NCBI GenBank assembly: GCA_009760855.2
Contig: WPIO01000001.1
Span: 13,019,001 to 13,083,000, forward strand
Direction: 5' to 3'
Source: Cristatella mucedo
Taxonomy: Eukaryota > Bryozoa > Phylactolaemata > Cristatellidae
Length of the DNA: 64,000 bases
Shown here: positions 1-11,880 of the stretch, in pieces
How positions within the stretch are numbered: position 1 is the stretch's first letter
Layout of the letters: every line of letters begins with the position of its first letter
Program-made: the position numbers and the translations under genes
Notes under the pieces: generated by a model
What the model saw: the letters and a program-made list of their open reading frames with translations, nothing else
Told to the model about the DNA's origin: nothing
The model's database searches: none

Positions 1-540
1 CGCTCGGTTATTATAAGTAAACGACGCTCCAGTTAAAGTAAGTCTCTCGAGTCAGGATGTCAGTTGCCGTTGCATTGAGAGTCCGTGTCAATGATTATAA
101 CATCACGGTATGCACACTTCACGGCATTATAACATCACGTTACATGATTGCATCTGAGATTGGGTAACATGGAAAGAGAATGGCTCGAATCCAACTTACT
201 GCCCAGATCGTCTCGAGCCATAGTGATAGGAAAACGAGTTCGGATGCGACCGCTGTTGGTACGCTGTGGATCTCCGCCGCCTCCTCTCAGAGACTTGCTC
301 AGATCTAGTCCAGTACCGTTGTACCCCAGCTGAAATGCAGAACGTAATAGGCTGTCGGCTGGCAAGCTATAGGATCTGACTCACTGTTGGCAGCTGCATC
401 CATTCATGCCAGCTACCGAAGCCCTGTGGGATATTCCGTGTCACCTCTGCAGCAAGACATTTGCAAAAATTAAACCAATCAGAGTACAGAACCAAGGCAA
501 CGTCTGCACGCGTGCTTTTGAGTGTGTGCTTTTTACGAAC
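1..540. other. No recognisable feature
   Basis: Short open frames occur on both strands, but none resembles a known family and no splice-flanked conserved block was seen. Confidence 0.4.
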
Positions 541-870
541 ATGGGTTGAACGTCTGTGCATACATGTGCATGCCTGCCCTTGTGTGAGTGTGCTGCATGC
601 ACATATATGCCTGTGCTTTGAGTGTATATGTGCAGGCATTCATGTGAAAGCCTGTTGCATGTAAGTGTGTGTGCACGTGCGTGTGTGCACACGTGTGTAT
701 GTTTACGAGCAAGTGCGAGTGTGCTCAGGCATGCGAGCAGTGCATGCCTGTCCTTGTGCACGTGTGTGTGCGCCTGTGTGCATGCACACATTTGTGTTTG
801 CATGCATGCATGGGACATTCATGGTGATTGTGAATGTGGTTTTGCTTATTATGCATGTGCATGTGCTTAA
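541..870. repeat. TG/CA-rich alternating purine-pyrimidine tract
   Basis: About 330 bp are dominated by TGTG, TGCA and CACG steps, for example the stretch 661-720. It is an imperfect low-complexity tract rather than a clean microsatellite. Open frames across it on both strands are Cys/His/Val-rich and come from composition alone. Such alternating sequence is prone to Z-DNA formation, which is an inference here. Confidence 0.6.
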
Positions 871-2884
871 AACATGCTGGCAAGTGAGCAGCTAGCTTAC
901 TTCGTCAATTACTTGATCGAGACGTCGCCTAGGGCCTTTTGCCATGTACTGTTGTGCTGGCTGTTCCGGCTGTGCAGCTACAAGCAGACAGCGAGGGCGT
1001 TGCTGTCCTTGTGCACATCACGGCATGGTAAGCAGCCACTGCTCGCACGTGCAGACAGGAAGAGCCTACGCTCGGGGAGTCGGTACTTACCATGGTATGT
1101 AGCATCCCCGTGGCGTTCGTAGCTAGCATTGGGAATACCTCCTTCGGCATGTGCATACTGCAAGTTGTTGCTGAAATGTCCTCGACTATCAGAATGCTGC
1201 ACGCTATTAGTCCACGTGCCAGGTTGTCGCTGTCTTGCCTAACAACCAAATAGGTAAGATAGCAGTTGACCTTAGCAACTAAAGGAAATGCAGTGCTGAG
1301 CAGCATCGCCACAGCAGTTGCTCCTTGCCGAATTCACCGTTGATCCTAGTGAAAGCAGGTCTACTTCGACAGCAAAATAATATGCCACTTACATAGCTTG
1401 CGGTCGACTGGTCCAGCTCGCTGAAGTAGACATCGGAACCAGGCGACTCCCAGCTTCGTCTGGATGATGTCATTGCCACTTCTAATGCGCTTATTAGGGC
1501 TGCAAGAAATTCCTTGCTGGTAGTATGCGGTCAATGAACAATGTATCAGGCAACATACAATGTTGTACTCTATGCACTTGCAGGTAAACCAGTATGCCAG
1601 AGGTAACTGTCTTGCAGACGACGTGCTGCAAAACGGATCACTGCCTGGAAACAAATGTCACTTGATGCCTATGCTCTCGTAATTGGCACCGAATTACTTG
1701 CTAGCAACGACGTTTCCTTGTTCTGCCCGGTTCTGTGGTAAATCATATTACAGTTTTCTACTTGCCGACGGCACATTTCTTTGAATAGGTCACGCCCCGC
1801 TGTGCTCGGTAGAACTGATTTCATCCTCCTGCGAACCAGGCAGGGATGCTACAAGTTTCCAGACAAGTTGACATCAGTAGTAGATTGTACACGTGACATC
1901 AGCTATCGTGACTGAGGGGAGATTATTTGATCACTTTCAAGGCATGTTCAAACCTAATCCTAAGTAGAGAGAAGATTAGAGGCAGCCAGGGTTATCTATA
2001 ATAGTTACTTGACACTAAGCTGCGTGCAAATGCAGCCTTTGCGTCATCCACTTGTCCTGTTACAGCTCCACTGGGCACGAATCCCTACAAACGCTTATTA
2101 TTGTACTGCTTTGCACAGTAGCAGTGGTTTATGTGCAATTTTGTCTGCTGCTTACTTGCGGTATTGCAGTCAGTGAAGTGTTACAAATTGCAAAGAAAAT
2201 GTAGCAGAAGCAGCCTTATCCCTGTGGCTACAGCATCAAAGAACTCTTGAAACCAGACAGTATGGTATCTGGAAATTTAGTTTTATCCAATAGTTAAGGT
2301 GCTCACACCTATTTTTCCAGAGCATGCGTTTGACTCCTGCAGCAGGCTATCCTTTATTTCCCGGCACGGCGAGCAGTTTAATAGTTGTGTGGCTCTTCTG
2401 CTACTATGTAATCGAGTATGTTGAATCAGCTGGTGTTCACTTCGTTGTACTTTTTATTCTCATCACTGCCAGACGAGATTTGCTGCAATTCCTTTCTTTA
2501 GCACCCTAAATAACTGTTCCTTGCCGATTCTTCCACCGATTCGGTCCTGTTGAAGTTGGCATCGACATCGTTGAGCTAGCAAGTTTTTAGGTTATCCTGA
2601 TTCTAGTGCCTCGTCGTTAGCTCTATTTTCTTCCCCAAATAATGTTCCCCTCAGCTCCTTTCATTGTTAAAACATTAGAAATAATTTTTTTAAGTTCTTT
2701 TACTGCAAATATATCAGTGAAGTTTTTCAATAAGTACCATTTTGAATACTCTGTCAAACGACCTGTCGTGTGTAAAACACGAGTTAAATGGGTGCTCTTT
2801 ACCTTGGATTGGAAGGTCTTCTATACGAACAGTAAATGTCCAATGTTTTCCAAAAGTTATACGATACCCGTAGCATCTTTTGAA
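871..2884. other. Unassigned sequence, no gene supported
   Basis: Several overlapping open frames of 60-127 codons lie on both strands around 870-1650. None matches a family I know, and they conflict with one another. The rest is AT-rich with no repeat I can name. Confidence 0.35.
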
Positions 2885-3025
2885 TACTTCATTATCAGGC
2901 TTCCTGCCGTACCATCGGTTCCTCTGACTCAAGTCGTTTAGCTGTGCCTCTAACCAATCTCAGATCCCTCGGAGACCACGAATTCAATTCCTGTGCTCCC
3001 AAAACCTGGAGCTCACATGGGAGCG
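2885..3025 (+). mobile_element. L2-like LINE fragment (reverse transcriptase C-terminal end)
   Basis: The + strand reads a decayed match to the C-terminal tail of the L2-like copies elsewhere in this window, around the sites for NLRSLGDHEFNSCAPKTW. It lacks the 3' untranslated hairpin and the ATT tail. It is an old fragment. Confidence 0.6.
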
Positions 3026-3562
3026 CTCTAGAAAATGTGCATACCGTATACAGTAAAGCATACACTCCTGCTAACAATTCAGTTGTCTGACAAGGCCTCC
3101 ACCTTTCAGCCAATATATATTCCTGCATGCCATATAAGAACGTCATCCTTTAACGTTCAGAGTTGTATAAACTGGTTGGGTTAATCCTCTTTCCATAAGT
3201 GCATGCCACCCTATCTGCTTATTGCTGGGCTGCACTGCTAAGAATACACCATGGCTGTACACTGACGTCCGTCAAAATGTAGTTGTACTACTAGAATCTG
3301 AAGACCCTGCCGAGGTTCGCGAAAATATATTTCCCACAGGGAGGAGTGTCTTTCGGATTACCTCACATTAATTTAAGATCGATGCCAGATTCTCTCCACT
3401 TTTACGTAGTTGGCTAGTTGTTGTTGTTTTGAACTGCAAAACGCAGTTGAACATCGTGTATGTTATATGAGCAGCAACAGTGCATTAGCAACTGCTGGTG
3501 TATGTATTCGCACAGTCGTCTGTTCTGTATTGCAGGCGATTTGTAACTAACTGCAGAGAACC
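3026..3562. other. No recognisable feature
   Basis: No coding block, repeat or RNA gene could be supported here. Confidence 0.35.
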
Positions 3563-3682
3563 GAGTCTGCAATCAGTTACTAAGCTGAGTCTGCAATCAG
3601 TTACTAAGCTGAGTCTGCAATCAGTTACTAAGCTGAGTCTGCAATCAGTTACTAAGCTGAGTCTGCAATCAGTTACTAAGCT
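3563..3682. repeat. 24-bp tandem repeat, 5 perfect copies
   Basis: Five head-to-tail identical 24-bp units begin at 3563, 3587, 3611, 3635 and 3659. The unit starts GAGTCTGCAATCAG and ends ACTAAGCT. It reads as the octapeptide LQSVTKLS in one + frame, but there is no gene context. Perfect identity implies recent expansion. There are no spacers, so it is a minisatellite and not a CRISPR array. Confidence 0.95.
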
Positions 3683-5545
3683 ATCAAGGAACTTGCCTCA
3701 CCGGGTCTCCTTCCAATGATACAATGGTAGCACTCTCAGTCCTTATCGTCCCTTGGGTGATCGTAGCGTACAAGAGCTGAAATATGCAGGCAGCAACACT
3801 GCCGCGTCTTGTTTATGCTGCCTGCATAACAGCATGGTCACCGGGCGAATCGAAACCGGTCTGTTGCCTAGGCGTAAATGCTGCTTGAATAAAGCAGTCA
3901 ATCGATAATTGCCAAGTGTCGCGAGAAGGCCAGCTTTGAGCAGCCATTCAGTCTATTCACTGCATTATTGACAGCGCCTTGTTCACAGGTGGACACAAGC
4001 ACGCTTCCAACGCTTGGCTTGGCACAGCAGATTAAACTGATTTTTGCCAGCCGACGTTTTGTTTATATGATCTCTCACCTTACGGTAACTTACTACCTTG
4101 TTCATCGTTATACTCTCCCTGTCTAGTCGTTTACCTGTACATACAGTGCTGGCACAAAAAATCCTTACTTTTTAAGATTTAACCTAAGATATTTCAGTAT
4201 TTCATGAATTGCGGGCCGACAAAATGTCACCAGAGCATACAATTTTGATGATTTAGTAATATTTGCAACGACTCGTGCATGCTATCGCCTTGACTTTTTT
4301 CTAGGTGAAAAACATGCGCAATGACCCCATTTTTGCAGTAATTTTCGGCTTCCAACGTTGTCGCCATTCTCGACGGATATTATTTTTTAGTACGGGTATT
4401 TTCTGCTGTGAAGTAAGATTTGCTAGATGCATTAAGTATTCTTTCTAAAAATGTATCTCAACAACCTTGTTGGGCATTCTTTTCAGCAATCATTGAGAGT
4501 TTGAAGCATGCTAATTTGAGTACGCTCAACCAAAGATTTGAAATGGCTTGAAGAGATTCAAGAAAATGATGACGCGGTGGAAAAAATAAAATACCCAACA
4601 GCATTTTCTGAGCAGAAAAAGAATTCAGTAATTCTTTTGAATTATTTCCTAGATCTTCACTCTCTCACTTTGCTAAATGCATTCACCAATCAAGATACCT
4701 TCTCATAATTTCGCTGAAAACTTTTAACACATGCAGCTTGCCAAGACTTCTATAGCAGCTATATACACGGCTCTGCAGCTCTTTTTCATCAGGAAATATA
4801 GTTGGCTGTCTTCTTGCTCTAACTTTCTAATCGCCGGTGCGATCGCCTCCGGTGTTATCTTGATTCGTTTTGCCGTACCCTCGGTGACGCACGGCACACT
4901 GAGCAGCTCTGCATAAATCGCTCCTTGCTCGTCTCAGGACTGCCACAGTAGTACCTGCTGTCCTTTCTTTGTCCTGTCAATGCAATCTAGCCAAGCCACT
5001 ATTGAGTAAATGGCTTGAAGAGTCATTTCCAGCTGAAGAGGTACAGAGTTGAAGTTATAGGCCGTTGCCATTACATGGACTAGATAAGATTCAAGGCCAG
5101 CAATTTTCGGATGTCATCTGGGAAATAGCTTTGATCCTCAAAGTAATGTAGATGGCATTGATTAGATACATTGTTGTAGCTTTATGGCTACTAGATCTTC
5201 ATCAGTGTAGAACACCTTCGAGCAAAGCCACCTGCTTCTGTTAATAATGATAATCCTATTTTTGTGGAAGCAATTTCCTCTGTCGTACAACATAATAGGC
5301 AACCGCTATCAGAACAAAGTTTGGTTCCTCAGTAGGCCACTTATAGAAATGTCCAGTGTCACACCTAAGACTTGCATGCAATTTTTTATCCATGGCTAAA
5401 TATGTAGTATCCTCTATTTATTTCGACTCATCTTGTATGCTAAAACTAGTGTAGTGTATCGTCACTATGTGCTACAAATAAAAGGGTTTTCGTTTGCAGT
5501 ATGCACCTAAATTTCCATGTCAGATACGGAAATATGAAAATAATA
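3683..5545. other. Unassigned AT-rich sequence
   Basis: No coding block or repeat family was recognised. The only open frame near 4731-4916 (+) is short and has no visible family motif. Confidence 0.35.
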
Positions 5546-6503
5546 ATAATAATATTGCACTTGATAAAGCGCCCTCAGAGAACTTAATCTCTTTCTAGGC
5601 GCTTTACATTTGCTGCAAAGTGATACGCAATAGAATAGTAAGTAAAATCATGCTTGAAAAACAAACAAAATGAATAACATGGTTAGGGGTTACATGCACT
5701 GGGTCAGCATGCAAATGTGGTTAGTGGCAGCATGAACAGTGTCAGCACGCATAAGCACATCGAGGACGAATCACAAGGACCCACTAAATGCTGTCCTAAA
5801 TAGGTATGTTTTTAAGTTTCTTTTAAATGTGGTCAGGTCAGGGGATGTTCTGATGCAGGTCGGGAGGGAGTTCCAGGCTGTGGGAGCATACGAGCTAAAT
5901 GCACGGTCTCCAAAGGATTTAAGGTTTGTACGAGGTATTTCTAGACTGTTGGATTCCGAAAAGCGAGTGGTACGATGCTTTGCCTGATGGGGTAGTATAT
6001 CTGAAAGATAGGCTGGAGCCATAGAATGAAGAGACCTAAAAGTGAGCGACAAAACCTTGAAGTCAATCCGTTGCTTGACTGGTAACCAGTGCAGGTCGGC
6101 GAGAAGTGGAGTAATGTGGCAACTGCGACGCTCACGACAGACAAGCCTAGCTGCAGAGTTTTGCTCCAGCTGCAATCGCCTGATCGCACATGCTGGTAGG
6201 CCAGTAAGCAGTGAGTTGCAGAAGTCGAGACGAGATGTCACGAATGCATGGACCAACTTGGACGTGGTATCCTTATCTAAACAAGCCCTAATTTTAGCAA
6301 TGTTATGAAGCTGAAAATAGGCTGATTTGACTGTGGAGCTGATATGGTCGTCTAACGAGAGGTCGCTTTGGAATATGACACCTAGATTTCGAGCTGATGC
6401 AACTGGAGATATGCTGGCAGAGCCAATTTTGAAAGTCAGCCTTTCCAATTTCTGAATAACACTAGGTTTGCCCATAACTAGTAAGTTAGTTTTAATATGA
6501 AGC
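5546..6503 (-). mobile_element. L2-like LINE, 5'-truncated, young copy
   Basis: The element lies on the - strand. Its ATT tail is at 5546-5556, followed by the conserved 3' hairpin (GCGCC...GGGCGC) and 3' untranslated region, then an uninterrupted reverse-transcriptase C-terminal frame (complement of 5771-6475, 234 codons). Landmarks are [36 protein letters not shown] and [15 protein letters not shown]2/CR1-group ORF2 proteins share this thumb/C-terminal pattern. It is truncated near 6503. It is nearly identical in protein to the copies at 25940 and 62211, so the subfamily was recently active. Confidence 0.88.
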
Positions 6504-7375
6504 TGGCCTAATAGTATCCAAAAGAAGATGGATTATAAACCGAGGAAGACCATGCAATAGCTTGTTGTTTAAGGTCCTTGCAAGCGTTCCAAGCTAGCAA
6601 TCGCATTTTTTCAAGAGGTGTCATTTCCACTATCATCACACCTTTTAAGGACACCATTTAACCTTTCTCAAAAATTCTAGCTTTCGCTAGCATGCTAGCT
6701 CCACTTTGATTGACGATTGCAATCCTATTTTCAGCAAGTCTTTGCTAGTGTTTCTTTTTAATATCTTCAAGGTCGATTTGTCTCCTACAACAGCTGTGAT
6801 TTTTCTTCCGTTTTCTTGCTTGCAATGTCTCTGCGTGTCCTGTTCACGCGGGATGCTGTGCATAAATGGGAACTAATGCAAGCAGTAACATCACAACCAA
6901 ACTGTCTCTCACAAATGAGCAATGTACGGAAGAAAATTAAGAGAGCAGATATTCAAGGGGAAAATAGGGTAGCGTGATAAAAATTTAAGAAATATTTATT
7001 TGATATCGTACCTGGTAATAATGTCGTTCTTGCAGCAGATGTTGCTTTCCTCACCCTAATGTCGGTATACTTTTTTGCATCGGCAAAGCCGACCGATTTT
7101 GTAAGCATGCCAATCCTTATCCAGATCTATTTCTAGTTTTCTGCATCATAAATATGCTATGCTATGATGATAATTATATACTCCATATGGTTTAGATTGA
7201 CCAAGTAATCTCTTTTCTAGCTGCAGACTTGTTCAAACTATTTTTCTTCATAGGTTTCTACACATTTCTTCAAGTGTCCCTGCGCATCGCATCATGTGAG
7301 GGTGTGTTGGGGTGCAAAAGCACTCAACTCCAGCTAGCTGCGCATGGTACACCTTCCAGCATGATGCTGTCATGA
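6504..7375. other. No recognisable feature
   Basis: AT-rich sequence between two LINE copies. No coding block was supported. Confidence 0.35.
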
Positions 7376-8420
7376 TAGTATAATGATAATAATACATTTT
7401 TATAGAGCCCTAAGAGAACTAACTCTTTCTAGGCACTTTTCTTACGCTGTAAAAGAAGCATGTCAATATGTTTAGTGATAAAATGCACATAATCAGCAAA
7501 ACTCACAAGGAACCTGCTGTGAGGAACAGCTGAGTTTTTAGCTCCTGCTTAAATGCCGTCGGATCAAGGAATGTCGTGACATCAGTCGGGAGTGAGTTCC
7601 AGGCTGTAAGAGCATACAAACTGAAGGCACGGTCTCAAGGCTGGTGCGATGCTTAGCTAAAGGGCAAGAGTCAGAAGAGTGATTATACGATGCCCAGCCT
7701 GATTGAGAAATAGTTCTGGCAGGCAGCCTAGAGCAAGAGAGTGGAGGGACCTAAAAATGAAATCGATACGCTGCTTAACGGGAAGCTAGTGCAAGCCAGT
7801 GAAAATCGATGTAATGTGGCAACAGCGACTCGCACGACAGACGAGCCTGGCTGAACAGTTTTGCACCAGCTGTAAGCGCCTGAGTGTACAGGCCCTACAA
7901 CCTGTCAGTAGTGAGTTACTGAAGATAGGCGGGGATGTTACAAATTCGAGGACTAGCTGAGCTGTTTCAACCTTAGCCAAGCAAGCACGCATTTTCCCAA
8001 CGTTGCATAAAGTAGTCAAACTGGACAGTGTAGCTGGTGTGGTCGTCTAGTGAAAGATCTCTTTGGAACAGGACACCCAGATTTCGGGCAGACGCTACAG
8101 GAGATGTATGCTGGCGGAGTTCATTTTGAGGGATAAGCTGTCCAATTTCTGAGTAACGCTAGGCTTTTCGTCAACTAGTAAGCCGATTTTGTCGCCATTC
8201 AACTTGAGACAGCTTGCTGTCATTCATGTGCAAATGTCAGCTATGCATGAAGCAAGTGATTTAAGAGAAATTGACGGGCTGCAAGACCTGGAGAGTTCAG
8301 AAACACAGTCGTGTTTCGTCTGCATCGAAACGAAAGCGTAGATTGTGTTTGTCCTGTGCTTTACCTGCTCAGTGGTGATAGGACGACACGCACTACACTT
8401 CCGGTGCACTCTAACGGATA
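7376..8420 (-). mobile_element. L2-like LINE, old decayed copy
   Basis: The - strand carries a degraded ATT-like tail at 7378-7395, the L2 3' hairpin relic at 7400-7440, and broken reverse-transcriptase C-terminal blocks up to about 8420. One such block at 7786-8019 resembles KMRACLAKVETAQLVLEF. It shows many more substitutions and indels than the 5546 copy. Confidence 0.78.
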
Positions 8421-9735
8421 CTCACTGCTCGTTACAAGACGAGTGGCTCACGTGTTGTCGTAGCCTGCATAGTCTTCATAGCTTAAATAGCTTAGATGCA
8501 ACCATGCAAAGGTGAGGCATGAGTTTCTGGACCGAGGTAAAAAGGGTTTTGCATTCACCAGCATACAAAGCAATACTACTATTGTCTAGTGAGCTGGCTA
8601 GCAAGTGCTGATCTGATATTTGCAACACATTTTCTTTTACTTTGAAAAGCCCGTGCATCGATATTATGCGATGATTATAATTTCAAAGCGAGATATAACG
8701 CATAAATCGGCATCTACTGTCGCTGAAAGCCAGTGCAAAGACTCCGGAAGTGGCTAGACGTGTGCGTGCAAACTTTGAATCCTCAAACCTACCTGATAGC
8801 AGCGTTGAACTAACCCTAGACGTTAGAGAGTTTTCGTGCAAAGACTTTCTGGCAAGAAGTTGCAAGGAAATTCAGAGGGAGTGGACTGAACACTCTCTCT
8901 GGCGTCAAAATGCACTTCATAAAATTTACTTGTAGTTAAACTTCTTTATTTCACTCATGCTTTAGACGAGAAAATAGTTGTAACTATCGGCAGGCAGCAC
9001 TCAAAGTTTTCTCAGTAATTTCATCTTTAAATTGGAAATACAAATTTCTAGTACCTAGTAGAGCTTATTTAAGTACTATCCCTCATTTAGCCAAAGAGCA
9101 GTGTATGGCGCATTCAGGAGCCATGACTTGCCTGAATGGTGAGATAATTATGGATTGTCACCTGCTGTTGTGAAAATGAAAGAATTTAGCACGGCGGTTT
9201 CGGGCGGAGCTTTGGCCGATTCTCAAAACCGGCCAAAGTCCGTGAAATTGCTAGCAGCAAGATTGGCTCAAGTATGTTAATGGGAAAGCTGTATAGATAG
9301 TCTCTCAGCAGATCATAAATATTACCCGAGCCTCTTACGGCGCCGTCAAAGCCATGCGTGAGAACGAGGAGGACTTATTCGACAGTATCCTAGGTGTGTC
9401 CACTTCTCGGCTGCATCGAGGCTGCACAGACTCGACCTTGGCGTTCAGGCTATCTGAGAGCCGATCGACAGGTAAATAGTTGTAGTCAGTCGCAATGCTA
9501 TCGATGCAAGATACCGGCAGCTGTTGGCATTTGGGCTGCTATTTGTGGCTCCCTGCTTGTTACCAGTCGTTATCGCTGGAGGTAGATGGAGGTGCCAGTT
9601 TAGCGAAAATAGCAAACGTGTCCGGAATGAGCAAGCTAGTAAAGGCGACCGTCACAGAAGTATGGATTCTCAAGCAACTTGCAGGCGATCGAGTCTAATG
9701 AACAGTATGCATATGAAAGTCAATAACCAGGCGTC
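8421..9735. other. Unassigned sequence
   Basis: Short open frames at 8750-8935 and 9394-9742 (+) overlap in several phases and match nothing I recognise. No splice-flanked conserved exon was identified. Confidence 0.3.
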
Positions 9736-9895
9736 CCAGTAGGGGGGCAAGGGGGGCGTTAAACTCCTTACAGACCCATACCCACCTGTGTTTCGACAAT
9801 AGGGCACCGACGTGGGGGGGGGGCACCGGACATCACTGTGCATGCCCCCTATAGTGGTCCTCTTCCAGCTTGTAACTACGGGGGGGGGGGCAGTA
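9736..9895 (+). repeat. Clustered poly-G runs (G-quadruplex potential)
   Basis: Four G runs of six or more lie within about 160 bp on the + strand: two at 9738-9758, one of about ten at 9814-9823 and one of about ten at 9881-9890. The loops between the later runs are long, so a canonical intramolecular quadruplex is only possible using sub-runs. Confidence 0.6.
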
Positions 9896-10635
9896 GTATC
9901 AGACCTTATAGGGTGGCTAGAGAGTCGTGTCTCGGGCAGAACTGGAGCACCTTTGGCACCTCTAGCCAAAGTCCTGAAGGCTACGATCATTCTCCCTAGG
10001 GTCCAAACTCTGAAAATGGGTTCGTAGACTTTGGCCGTAGCCCAATCAATTGGTCGGTCAATACGGTGGCGTCCTGGCCTGGCGAGAACAGCCGCGGGTG
10101 GACCTTAAGCCAAGTCCAGAGAGAACCCGACCAGAACTGGTAGAACGTTTTAGCAGTGGAAGGGAGAGGCAGACAGTGACAGGCATGATTATTGCTGCTC
10201 AAAGGTTAGCCAGACTGCAGTGTGGCTGCTTGTTACAGCGACCGCCAATCTACCATTGACTGGTAGGCTGCAATGAGTCGTAGACAATTTCGATGCATCA
10301 GATTTCGTGACAGCTCTACTTCTGCTTCGCACAAGAAAGCAGTGATGCCAGTTCGGATTGAGGGGCAAGTGTGCAAAATTTAATTCTAGCTCTCTGGTGC
10401 TTTCTGGGGGCCTCTCTTTTTGCATAACTCAATCTACCTCGAGTCCTCCCTCGAGCCCTTAGTAGGACTGCTGTGACTTGAATTACTTGTTGGCAATCTT
10501 AGTTAGCCTCAGAGGGTAGTTGTACTATTTGCTAAGTTTGAGATCTATACACTGACCTGTCAACCCTTTAACACTACGTAGGTACTTGCAATTGTCACTA
10601 CAATATGCCATCAATCAGATCAGCCCAGATACTGA
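9896..10635. other. No recognisable feature
   Basis: Overlapping short frames on both strands with no family resemblance. Confidence 0.3.
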
Positions 10636-11880
10636 AGGCTCACTTCAGTAAGGCACTTCATGCAATAATCTAGCCTCCACAAAGCTAGCAAGTAAGTTAA
10701 ACTCTGGTTTTTGAGCTAATCACTCCACAGAGTCAGCGTTGCTTTGGGTGTACAACGACCTTCTCAGGAATGTGTACTTAGGTACAGTCTCTCTCATTGT
10801 TTTGCTTGATCTTTTGGGGGAGTTTGATGCTGGTGATCACCAAGTCCTTCAGGAATGCCTCTGGTCTCACCTCGGCCCAACTGTCACTGCAACTTAATGG
10901 CTTAAGGGCCTATCTCAATGGGAGACTACAGAGCACTGATGTCAATAGGCAACAATCAGCCGGGGAGCCTCTAAAGTATGGGGTACCCCAGGGCTCTGTG
11001 CTTGGTCTTAGTTCACTTCTTTTCAAAACTTATACTCTCCCTCTTGCTGATGTAATAGCCAAGCACAGTCTAGGCTTCCATTTCTTTGCTGCTGGCACAC
11101 AGCTTTGCCTGTGCTTTGATCCCTCGCTACCTCCTGATACCTCAAACTCTCCACTCCATTGCTGCATGTATTGCTGACATTCGAACGTGGAAGGCAGAAA
11201 CTTTTTTGAAATTGAATGAAGGTGAAACCAACTTACAAGTTACAAGCAAGCCTAGAGTAACTCAGAAATTGAAAATCCCAACTCTCGAAATGTGCTCTGC
11301 CAGCATATCTGCACGAAATCTGGGTGTCCACTTCGAAAGTGACCTTTCTCTAGACAACCACATCACCTCCACAGTCAAGTCTGCCAACTTTCAGCTAAGC
11401 AATATTGCTTAAATTTGGGCCCGTACATATAAATTGTTCCATGCATCTGTAACATCCTGCTTCGACTTCTGCAAGTTACTGCTTGCAGGTCTTTTAGTCT
11501 GTGTAATAAAGTGCTTACAGTTAGTGCAGAACTCACCACCCAGGCCTGTCTGTCGTGAGAGTCCCAGTTGCTACATCACACCACTTGTCACCGACCTGAA
11601 CTGATTTTTCACCAAGCAACTCATCGAAATTGAGGCTTTGTCTCTCATGTTTAGGTCCCTGCATTCTTTTGCCACGGCCAATTCATTCAACCTACTTCAT
11701 AATTAGACTAGGAATTGAACCACCTGTTCTTCAGACTCAAGTCTTCTTGCTTTACCTCAAACCAAACTCAAATCATTTGGAGCATTTCATTCGTCCGCTT
11801 CCAAAGCCTGAACCTCACTCGCAATTGGAATCTAGACGTCCCCTGACTGTATCCATGAGGATTAAAACAGCATAAAGAGC
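10636..11880 (+). mobile_element. L2-like LINE fragment (RT core to C-terminus)
   Basis: The + strand carries the RT core starting at the NHST motif region (10715), then YGVPQGSVLG near 10977, FAAGTQLCLCFD in place of the F.ADDTQLYLCFD active-site block at about 11080, and C-terminal blocks to 11880. The catalytic YADD-type aspartates are not kept. Frames are broken and no 3' hairpin or ATT tail follows, so both ends are missing. Confidence 0.82.

Noticed and set aside
441-895. Cys/His-rich proteins on both strands
   Set aside because: They arise from the TG/CA-rich tract in every frame and lack any domain pattern.
3563-3682. CRISPR array
   Set aside because: The repeats are directly adjacent with no spacers, in an animal genome; it is a minisatellite.
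5739-5987. Gene on the + strand opposite the LINE
   Set aside because: It is the antisense shadow of the L2 ORF2; the same shadow recurs opposite the other L2 copies.
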